A program made the translations under genes and the position numbers. 14,858 nucleotides of DNA from DAIOHQ01 sp036744635 (GTDB taxonomy: Bacteria > Planctomycetota > Phycisphaerae > Tepidisphaerales > Tepidisphaeraceae), in contig DAIOHQ010000109.1 in assembly GCA_036744635.1 (NCBI GenBank), forward strand, positions 1 to 14,858. The letters are read 5' to 3'. Position 1 is the first letter of the stretch; each line of letters opens with the position of its first letter. This document shows, one piece after another, positions 1 to 5,387 of this stretch. Under the pieces are notes generated by a model. It worked only from the letters and a program-made list of their open reading frames with translations, was not told the DNA's origin and ran no database searches.

Positions 1-255
1 CAGACAAGAATGTCTGCCCCACCATTGTGAGTACACCTGCCGCTCATCCAGCCATGACAGACAAGAATGTCTGCCCCACCATTGTGAGTACACCTGCCGC
101 TCATCCAGCCATGACAGACAAGAATGTCTGCCCCACCATTGTGAGTACACCTGCCGCTCATCCAGCCATGACAGACAAGAATGTCTGCCCCACCATTGTG
201 AGTACACCTGCCACTCATCCAGCCATTGCAGACAAGAATGTCTGCCCCACCATTG
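1..255. repeat. 57-bp tandem repeat array (4 copies plus a partial)
   Basis: Copies start at 1, 58, 115, 172 and 229 (partial). Copies 1 to 3 are identical. Copy 4 carries three substitutions, at unit positions 42, 56 and 57. Each unit begins with a small hairpin, CAGACA-AGAA-TGTCTG, and 57 bp equals 19 codons, so the array stays open in the frame of the downstream membrane protein and would encode a 19-residue repeat ending in DKNVCPTIV. A degenerate relative lies at 303-332. The window begins exactly on a unit boundary, so the true copy number is probably larger and was lost at the edge of the assembly. No unique spacers separate the units, so it is not a CRISPR array. Confidence 0.95.
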
Positions 256-1763
256 GAGTGCCGACGCGAAGCACACGCCGCTCGCAAGCGAGCGGGCGAA
301 ACGCCATTGCGGACAAGAACGTCCGCACCACCGGATCAGGACATGCGCAACTTAGGCGTCTCGTATTTTCTCGGCGGCGGGTTGTGTGGAAATGGATGGC
401 CGTGGCGGGGGTGATGATTGTGCTGGCGGTGCTCGGACCGGTGCTATTTCGGCGCTGGCCGGCGATGGGAAGCTTTGTGCCGGGGGCGATGGCGCTGATC
501 GGGGCGTGTCTGGCGGTGGCGGTGCTGGCGGGGATGGGATTGGCGGCGCTGGTCGATACGCCGCCGCGGGAAATTGCGGACGATGCGGGGCCGATGCGGC
601 GTTATCTGCCGGCCGGGCTGATGGCGCTTGGGGTGGGCGGATTTATCCTGGATTTGATCATGCGGCGGCAATCGGCGGTTTCGTTGGTGCTGCTGCACGT
701 CTGTCTGGCGCTGGCGGTTGTGGGAGGCGCGCTGCTGCTTGTGCGGCGCCGGCCGCGGCGGGCAGAGTGGATGTGGCTTGGTCTGATCGTGCTGGAGGGG
801 CTGGCGCTGGGGCTGCCTTATAACCGCGGCGCGGCCGCGGCAACGTATTTCCCGGCACCTACTTTGAATGCTCAGCGGAAGGAGCTCACAGCGCCTGGGC
901 GCATCCTGGCATCATCGGGCATTTTCCTCGGAGATTTGAACGCGCCCCTACACATGCAGGCCGTGCGTCGGGTGTCATCACCTCAGTCGAGCCGCCTCGG
1001 TCCCTGGCTGGACGCAAACGCCCCGGATGGGCTGACCGATCAACCGGCGTTGCATGCGGCGGCGATGCAATTGTGGAACCTGCGCCAACGGATACTTGCT
1101 CCGGGCGATCCCGAGAGCGGGCCACCGTGGAAGAAAGTGTCTGAGACGGCGAGCGTGCGGATCTACGAGAATCCCACGGCCCTGCCGGGGGCGTGGGTGG
1201 TGCAGTCGGTGCGGGCGTATGACACGCCAGCGCAGATGCGGGAGGCGCTGGCGGCGGGCGAAGTGGATTTTCGGACGCGGGCGCTGGTGGATACGGAGGT
1301 GGGTGAGGATACGAAGTGGCAGCTTGAGCGGCGCGGCAGGGCGCGGGAATGGGCCGGATTTGCCGGGGGCGGGCAGGCCGGGGGAAGCGTGGCGGTCAAC
1401 ATGCCATCTTCCGGCGAGGTCTCCGTGCGCCTGTCGCACACCGGCACCGGGTGGCTGGTCGTCTCGATGTTGTTCGACGGGGGATGGACGGCCAGCACGC
1501 GGGTAGAGGGGACGCCCTGGCCGAGCTTTGATACGCCGATCGTTCCGGCGTATGGGATGTTGTGTGCTGTGCCGGTCAATGGGGCCAACGTTACCGAAAT
1601 CACGTTTCAGTACCGGCCGCGGGGATGGCGGCATGGGCTGCTGGCGGGAAGCGCGGGGGTGCTGGGGGTGCTGATGATCGTGGCGTTTTGGCTGTCGCGG
1701 GCAGATTTTGGTGGTCGGGCAATTACTGCGCGTGCCGGTGCGATTGACGGCGGCACGTGCTGA
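3..1763 (+). CDS. YfhO-like membrane protein, C-terminal part; 5' end unresolved
   Basis: The frame is open from the first full codon of the window, so the N-terminus is not visible. From about 384 the protein resembles the second half of YfhO-family (PF09586) polytopic membrane proteins, which are linked to glycosylation of envelope polymers. It has about five hydrophobic segments (396 to roughly 810), then a long extracytoplasmic part with LWNLRQRILAPG, the typical RIYENPTALPGAWVV, GGWTASTRVEG and ITFQYRPRGW, and a last membrane helix ending near FWLSR. Full YfhO proteins are usually about 800 residues or more, so roughly 400 N-terminal residues are missing. They are either upstream of the window, with the 19-residue repeats lying inside the gene, or lost, in which case GTG 384 or ATG 396 starts a truncated gene and 1-380 is intergenic. 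Family assignment is from recognised motifs; the boundary is uncertain. The TGA stop lies inside a hairpin. Confidence 0.65.
   Translation, partial: DKNVCPTIVSTPAAHPAMTDKNVCPTIVSTPAAHPAMTDKNVCPTIVSTPAAHPAMTDKNVCPTIVSTPATHPAIADKNVCPTIGVPTRSTRRSQASGRNAIADKNVRTTGSGHAQLRRLVFSRRRVVWKWMAVAGVMIVLAVLGPVLFRRWPAMGSFVPGAMALIGACLAVAVLAGMGLAALVDTPPREIADDAGPMRRYLPAGLMALGVGGFILDLIMRRQSAVSLVLLHVCLALAVVGGALLLVRRRPRRAEWMWLGLIVLEGLALGLPYNRGAAAATYFPAPTLNAQRKELTAPGRILASSGIFLGDLNAPLHMQAVRRVSSPQSSRLGPWLDANAPDGLTDQPALHAAAMQLWNLRQRILAPGDPESGPPWKKVSETASVRIYENPTALPGAWVVQSVRAYDTPAQMREALAAGEVDFRTRALVDTEVGEDTKWQLERRGRAREWAGFAGGGQAGGSVAVNMPSSGEVSVRLSHTGTGWLVVSMLFDGGWTASTRVEGTPWPSFDTPIVPAYGMLCAVPVNGANVTEITFQYRPRGWRHGLLAGSAGVLGVLMIVAFWLSRADFGGRAITARAGAIDGGTC
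278..295. repeat. 18-bp near-perfect palindrome
   Basis: CCGCTCGC and GCGAGCGG flank a two-base AA centre, giving an 8-bp stem. It lies between the tandem array and its degenerate last relative. No U-tract follows, so there is no reason to call it a terminator. Confidence 0.7.
303..332. repeat. Degenerate copy of the array hairpin unit
   Basis: This copy keeps the array's central layout (GCCATTG, then a stem with an AAGAA-type loop, then a CC-rich tail) but has diverged. Its stem pairs GCGGAC (309-314) with GTCCGC (321-326). Against the array stem GCAGAC/GTCTGC (seen at 228), one base pair has changed on both sides (A-T to G-C), which keeps the pairing, while the loop-closing pair has become an A/C mismatch. 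It indicates the hairpin is older than the tandem expansion. Confidence 0.7.
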
Positions 1764-1774
1764 GTACAGCACGT
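1755..1774. repeat. Hairpin overlapping the YfhO-like stop codon
   Basis: ACGTGCTG and CAGCACGT form a perfect 8-bp stem around the loop AGTA. The TGA stop (1761-1763) lies at the top of the left arm. No U-tract follows, so an intrinsic terminator is not supported, though the hairpin could protect the 3' end of the mRNA. Confidence 0.8.
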
Positions 1775-1775
1775 A

Positions 1776-1802
1776 CACGGGTTCAGGAAAACCCGTGCCA
1801 CG
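1776..1802. repeat. REP-like palindrome, family copy 1
   Basis: CACGGGTT and AACCCGTG form an 8-bp stem with a six-base loop, followed by CCAC. It shares the pattern CAYGGG...CCCRTGCYAC with the palindromes at 1820 and 1866, and stands two bases after the stop-codon hairpin. Confidence 0.8.
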
Positions 1803-1819
1803 GAGAGGAATGGCGCGGA

Positions 1820-1843
1820 CACGGGCGGGACGCCCGTGCTACG
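1820..1843. repeat. REP-like palindrome, family copy 2
   Basis: CACGGGCG and CGCCCGTG form a perfect 8-bp stem around GGA, followed by CTAC. It has the same outer stem as the copy at 1776, while the inner two pairs differ on both sides so that pairing is kept. Confidence 0.85.
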
Positions 1844-1864
1844 TAGAGCGCTGTCGCTTCTGGC

Positions 1865-1890
1865 GCATGGGCTGGGTAGCCCATGCCACA
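1865..1890. repeat. REP-like palindrome, family copy 3
   Basis: GCATGGGCT and AGCCCATGC form a 9-bp stem around GGGT, followed by CAC. Relative to the other two copies the third stem pair is T-A instead of C-G, a compensatory change. From 1891 to 2015, up to the aminotransferase ribosome-binding site, I see no further gene or clear signal. Confidence 0.8.
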
Positions 1891-2015
1891 GGATTCATGC
1901 CGCGGGCGAGCGTAAGACTGTGCGATGGAGCGCGGTGGGCAGGTGCTTCGGATTGCAGGGGTGCGCCGATAGGATAGGTGGAGGCGCCAGGAGTTGGGGC
2001 AGGGAATTTGCTGAC

Positions 2016-2020
2016 AAGGA
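2016..2020 (+). promoter_or_regulatory. Ribosome-binding site that selects the start at 2029
   Basis: AAGGA stands eight bases before ATG 2029. The in-frame ATG at 2020 overlaps this motif and has no similar motif of its own, and homology to fold-type IV aminotransferases begins right after 2029 (TEWIWINGEIIPL). Confidence 0.6.
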
Positions 2021-2028
2021 TGTGGATC

Positions 2029-2979
2029 ATGACCGAATGGATTTGGATCAACGGCGAGATCATTCCGCTGGCGGATGCGCGGATTGGGGTGGAGGATCGG
2101 GGATTTCAGTTCGCCGATGGCGTGTACGAGGTGATTCGGCTGTATGGCGGCCGGCCGTTCACGCTCGATCAGCACCNNNNNNNNNNGTCTTGCGAGGGAA
2201 TTCGGTTGGCGCTGCCGCAGCCGGAGTTTGGCGCGGTGTTCTTGAAGAACGAAATCGCAAAGCTGCTGGCGAAGAACCCGCTAAGCGACGGCATGATTTA
2301 TCTGCAGGTGACGCGGGGGGTGGCGCCGCGGAACCATCTGTTTCCGGAGGTCCGGCCGACGCTGCTGTTTTACACGCGGAGCCTGCCGCCGATGGATTCT
2401 GTCGGAAGCGGCGCGGGATTGAAGCTCAAGAGCGTCGAAGATGAGCGGTGGAAGCGCTGTTGGATCAAGTCGATCGCACTGCTGCCCAACGTGCTGGCGA
2501 AGAATGCCGCGGTGGCGGCCGGGGCGGATGAGGCGGTGTTCATCGAAAACGGGATCGTCAGCGAGTGCTCGGCCAGCAACTTTTTCTGCGTGATCGGCGG
2601 AAAGCTGCTCACGCATCCAGTGGGGGCGAAGGTGTTGCCGGGGATCACCCGGCTGGTGCTGCTGGAATTGGCGGGGCAGCTTGGGATTGCGGTCGAAGAG
2701 CGGCCGATCCGCGAGACCGAAGCCCGCGCCGCTGACGAAGTGTTCATCACCAGCACCACCCGGGAAATTGGCTGGGTGAATGAGTGGGATGGACAGACCG
2801 TGCGCGACGGTGTGTGCGGGCCGATCACGCGGCGGCTGCACGAAGCCCTGCGCGTTCGCATCGGGCGCGAAACCGCGGCGGGATCGTTTGCAACGCCTAC
2901 GGCATTGCCTGCCGCCCCACCGTTTCCGGCGAACATGACAGATAGTGCAGCTCAACAAACAGCCCCTGCATCGCATTGA
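2029..2979 (+). CDS. D-amino acid aminotransferase-like fold-type IV PLP enzyme (contains assembly gap)
   Basis: A cytoplasmic PLP enzyme, probably moving amino groups between D-amino acids and 2-oxo acids. It aligns closely with what I recall of the Bacillus D-amino acid transaminase. GFQFADGVYEVI carries the active-site tyrosine. YLQVTRGVAPRNH carries the Arg-x-His pair that binds substrate carboxylate. The Schiff-base lysine is in RWKRCWIKSIALL (K147 as assembled). ENGIVSECSASNFF, VLPGITR and VFITSTTREIG follow. Ten Ns (2177-2186) interrupt the sequence between LDQH and SCEGI without breaking the frame. The residue two before the lysine is W, where the Bacillus enzyme has D. The family usually ends near the RRLHEALRVRI segment (about 285 residues); here about 30 more low-complexity residues follow, over the 3' end of the antisense gene. 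A 4-amino-4-deoxychorismate lyase or branched-chain aminotransferase is less likely because of the RxH motif. Confidence 0.88.
   Translation: MTEWIWINGEIIPLADARIGVEDRGFQFADGVYEVIRLYGGRPFTLDQHXXXXSCEGIRLALPQPEFGAVFLKNEIAKLLAKNPLSDGMIYLQVTRGVAPRNHLFPEVRPTLLFYTRSLPPMDSVGSGAGLKLKSVEDERWKRCWIKSIALLPNVLAKNAAVAAGADEAVFIENGIVSECSASNFFCVIGGKLLTHPVGAKVLPGITRLVLLELAGQLGIAVEERPIRETEARAADEVFITSTTREIGWVNEWDGQTVRDGVCGPITRRLHEALRVRIGRETAAGSFATPTALPAAPPFPANMTDSAAQQTAPASH
2177..2186. other. Assembly gap (10 N)
   Basis: A run of ten unknown bases lies inside the aminotransferase gene. Ten is a common placeholder length, and family comparison suggests that the true gap differs. Confidence 0.97.
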
Positions 2980-3193
2980 AGGCGGCGCTGGTGCTACGGT
3001 ACAGTCGGTCTTCCGGCGGAAATCCCACCTGTTCCATGCGTTGCCGCAGCTTTCCGAGATAGCGCAGCTCGCGCCCCACCGTATCGGCCATTGCCGCCAC
3101 TTGTTGTTTCTGAAGCGTGCGAGAATCCACCTCGGCACTGTAGGCGCGGACTGGCGTGAGACAACCGATGGCCGCGAAGATTCGGTCATTCAT
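2897..3193 (-). CDS. Small conserved-looking protein of unknown function
   Basis: A 98-residue soluble protein with no signal peptide or membrane segment. The central part is amphipathic and charged (ELRYLGKLRQRMEQVGFPP, then a DRLYRSTSAAFNAMQ segment and LFVELHYLSC), suggesting a mostly helical fold. I believe similar proteins of about 100 residues occur in other planctomycetes, but I cannot name a family. An earlier in-frame ATG at 3223 would add ten residues; I chose 3193 because the codons before it (TTA, GCT, GTT, TTG, TCT) look like AT-rich intergenic DNA while those after it have the GC-rich third positions of the neighbours. There is no clear Shine-Dalgarno sequence for either. It is divergent from the GHL6 gene and its last 83 bases are antisense to the aminotransferase tail. 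Confidence 0.6.
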   Translation of the reverse strand: MNDRIFAAIGCLTPVRAYSAEVDSRTLQKQQVAAMADTVGRELRYLGKLRQRMEQVGFPPEDRLYRSTSAAFNAMQGLFVELHYLSCSPETVGRQAMP

Positions 3194-3249
3194 AGACAAA
3201 CAAACGTAAGCTAACCGGTTCATGCGGATTCAGCCAAACGCGGCGCAGC

Positions 3250-3277
3250 TTGTAGGCGCGGGGTTTTCTCCTATAAC
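3250..3277 (+). promoter_or_regulatory. Possible promoter for the GHL6 gene
   Basis: TATAAC at 3272-3277 resembles a -10 element. TTGTAG at 3250-3255, 16 bases upstream, is a weak -35 (three of six consensus bases). The position fits a short leader of about 20 bases before ATG 3304. It is a pattern match only. Confidence 0.35.
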
Positions 3278-3292
3278 TTCGGCCTGTAACAA

Positions 3293-3298
3293 AGGAGA
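3293..3298 (+). promoter_or_regulatory. Strong Shine-Dalgarno for the GHL6 gene
   Basis: AGGAGA, preceded by AA, stands five bases before ATG 3304. It is the clearest ribosome-binding site in the window and fixes this start. Confidence 0.8.
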
Positions 3299-3303
3299 GA
3301 GTC

Positions 3304-5277
3304 ATGGCCAGCAAATTTGAGTTCCCCTATCGGCAGATCCATCTCGATTTTCACACCGGGCCGTGGCTGCCGGATGTCGGGGGCGACTTTGACGCCCGCG
3401 AGTTCGCCCGGACGATGAAGCGGGCACACGTGAATTCGGTCACGATCTTCGCCAAGTGCCATCACGGTCATCTGTACTACAACACGCAGCGGCCGGAGCG
3501 GCATCCGAATTTGAAAGCCGGATTAGACTTGACCGGCCAGCAGGCGGAGGCGCTGCACCGCGAAGGCATCCGGGCCCCGATTTATATTTCCATCCAGTGC
3601 GATGAATTCGCGGCCGACAACCATCCGGAATGGATCGCGCGCGAGGAGGATGGCAAGCCGTGTGGCCAGGGCAAGCCGCTGAAGCCGGGCTGGCAGATTC
3701 TGGATATGTCCACGCCCTACCAGGAATATCTGGCCGACCAGACCCAGGAGATTCTGCGCACGTTCAAGCCGGTGGACGGCATTTTCTTTGACATGTGCTG
3801 GGACCAGCCCAGCCTGAACAACGATGCGGTGGATGCGATGCTGCGCGAGGGATTCGATCCCGAGGTGGAGGCGGATCGCAACCGCCATGCCCATCTGGTG
3901 GCGCTGCGGTACATGAAGCGCTTTCACGAGATGGTGAGGAAGTCGGCCCCGAACGCGACGGTCTATTTCAATTCCCGGCCGCTGTCGAATCTGGCCGAGG
4001 AGATCAAATATCTCTCGCAGGTGGAGATCGAGGCGCTGCCGACGGGCGGCTGGGGTTACATGTATTTTCCCAAGAACGTGCGCTTCGCGCGGACGTTCCC
4101 GCGGCCGTATATGGGGATGACCGCGCGCTTTCACAAGAGCTGGGGCGACTTCGGCGGCATGAAGCCGTATCCCGCCCTGGAATATGAGATCAGCCAGATG
4201 ATGGCGCACGGGGCGCGCTGCTCGATCGGCGATCAGCTCCATCCCGGCGGCCGGCTGGATACGGCGGTGTATGACCTGATCGGCAAGGCGTACGAGCGGG
4301 TGGAGGTTCGCGAGCCGTGGCTGCATGATGCGGTGAACCTGGCGCAGATTGGGCTGTTTCAATTGCCGGGCACCGCGTACTTTTTGCAGGGCGGCACCGA
4401 CGAGGGGGCGACGCGGATGCTGACGCAGCTTAAACAGCAGTTCGACGTGGTCACCAGCAGCTCGAAGCTCGACAAGTATGACCTGTTGATTCTGCCGGAT
4501 GGGATCCCCCTCGATGGCGATCTGACGCGGCGGCTGAACGCGTATGTCAAGGCCGGCGGGGCGCTGCTGGCGAGCGGGATGACGGGACTGAATGCCGACG
4601 GAACCGAGGTGAGCTTCGGGGCGCTGGGCATCAAGACCGAAGGAATGAGTCCCTATGCGACGACGTTCCTGCGCTTTGGCGGGGAGGTCGATGAGGATGT
4701 TCCCAAGACCGATCACGTCAACTATGAGCGCATGGCGCGGGTCGTGCCGGCGGGGAAAACCAAGTCATTGGCCCGCGTGGTCGAGCCGTATTTTGATCGC
4801 AACTGGAGGCACTTCACCTCACACAATCAGACGCCGGGGGCGAAGCTGAGCAAATATTCAGCGGCGACGCTGAATGGCCGGGTGGGGTACATCGCCTTCC
4901 CGATCTTCAGCGCCTTCGCCAACCACGGCAATTATTCCTATCGCCTGCTGGTGCGGAACATGCTGAGCCTTCTGCTGCCCGATCCGCTGCTGCGGGTGGA
5001 TGCCCCCACCGGCCTTGAGGCCACCGTCGCCCGGCAGGGAAAACGCACCATCGTCCATCTGCTCTTTTACAGTCCCGAGCGGCGGGCGCAGAACCTCGAT
5101 CTGGTGGAAGACATCGTGCCGCTATTCAATATCCCGCTGTCATTGAAGCTGGATCGCGCGCCCAAGCGGGTCTACACCGTTCCTGATGAGACTCCCGTTG
5201 AGTTTGAATTTCTTAATGGCCGGGTGAATCTGCGCGTCCCGGAAATCCGCGGGCATCAGATGATTGTGTTGGAGTAG
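3304..5277 (+). CDS. Predicted glycoside hydrolase (GHL6-type barrel plus beta-galactosidase trimerisation-like domain)
   Basis: A 657-residue protein without a signal peptide, so probably cytoplasmic. The N-terminal 360 residues look like a TIM barrel of the hypothetical glycosyl hydrolase 6 type (PF14871). They start with QIHLDFHTGPWLPDVGGDF, continue with SVTIFAKCHHGHLYYNT and IRAPIYISIQCDEFA, then GIFFDMCWDQP (D163) and VEIEALPTGGWGY (E241, E243). The acidic residues are candidates for catalysis, not proven ones. Residues about 390-430 (DKYDLLILPDGIPLDGDL, AYVKAGGALLASGMTG) match the flavodoxin/amidotransferase-like trimerisation domain found after beta-galactosidase barrels (PF08532 type). 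A beta-sandwich-like C-terminus ends in GHQMIVLE. Substrate is unknown; distant kinship to alpha-L-fucosidase and GH42 enzymes suggests plant or algal glycans. The gene stands alone on this strand and converges on the lipoprotein gene with 110 bases between stops. Confidence 0.82.
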   Translation: MASKFEFPYRQIHLDFHTGPWLPDVGGDFDAREFARTMKRAHVNSVTIFAKCHHGHLYYNTQRPERHPNLKAGLDLTGQQAEALHREGIRAPIYISIQCDEFAADNHPEWIAREEDGKPCGQGKPLKPGWQILDMSTPYQEYLADQTQEILRTFKPVDGIFFDMCWDQPSLNNDAVDAMLREGFDPEVEADRNRHAHLVALRYMKRFHEMVRKSAPNATVYFNSRPLSNLAEEIKYLSQVEIEALPTGGWGYMYFPKNVRFARTFPRPYMGMTARFHKSWGDFGGMKPYPALEYEISQMMAHGARCSIGDQLHPGGRLDTAVYDLIGKAYERVEVREPWLHDAVNLAQIGLFQLPGTAYFLQGGTDEGATRMLTQLKQQFDVVTSSSKLDKYDLLILPDGIPLDGDLTRRLNAYVKAGGALLASGMTGLNADGTEVSFGALGIKTEGMSPYATTFLRFGGEVDEDVPKTDHVNYERMARVVPAGKTKSLARVVEPYFDRNWRHFTSHNQTPGAKLSKYSAATLNGRVGYIAFPIFSAFANHGNYSYRLLVRNMLSLLLPDPLLRVDAPTGLEATVARQGKRTIVHLLFYSPERRAQNLDLVEDIVPLFNIPLSLKLDRAPKRVYTVPDETPVEFEFLNGRVNLRVPEIRGHQMIVLE

Positions 5278-5279
5278 AC

Positions 5280-5302
5280 CTCGGCTTGTGCCATCCGCCG
5301 AG
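5280..5302. repeat. Small inverted repeat after the GHL6 stop
   Basis: CTCGGC and GCCGAG form a 6-bp stem with an 11-base loop, starting three bases after the stop codon. No T-run follows. It might act as a weak bidirectional 3' structure between the convergent genes. I see nothing else in the 110-base gap that I would call a feature. Confidence 0.4.
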
Positions 5303-5387
5303 AACTGAACCATTGGGTGACAGAAATACGTTCAGGCCAGTATTTGGATCGACCACATGCACAATTTGCCTTCCACGATGGCGAAGA

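Noticed and set aside
1..255. CRISPR array
   Set aside because: Units are contiguous 57-bp copies with no unique spacers, and no cas gene is visible.
978..1778. Minus-strand frame of 266 codons opposite the YfhO-like gene
   Set aside because: Arg/Pro/His-rich antisense composition with no motif.
1755..1890. Rho-independent terminators at the palindromes
   Set aside because: None of the stems is followed by a T-run on either strand.
3523..4716. Minus-strand frame of 397 codons inside the GHL6 gene
   Set aside because: Arg/His/Leu-rich shadow without motifs, while the plus frame has glycosidase motifs and a strong ribosome-binding site.
5286..5387. Frameshifted continuation of the lipoprotein (minus-strand text IVHVVDPNTGLNVFLSPNG)
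   Set aside because: It looks protein-like but is in another frame and lies after a natural-looking end (NNFFRWKP). Without a homologue showing that extension I do not call a frameshift.
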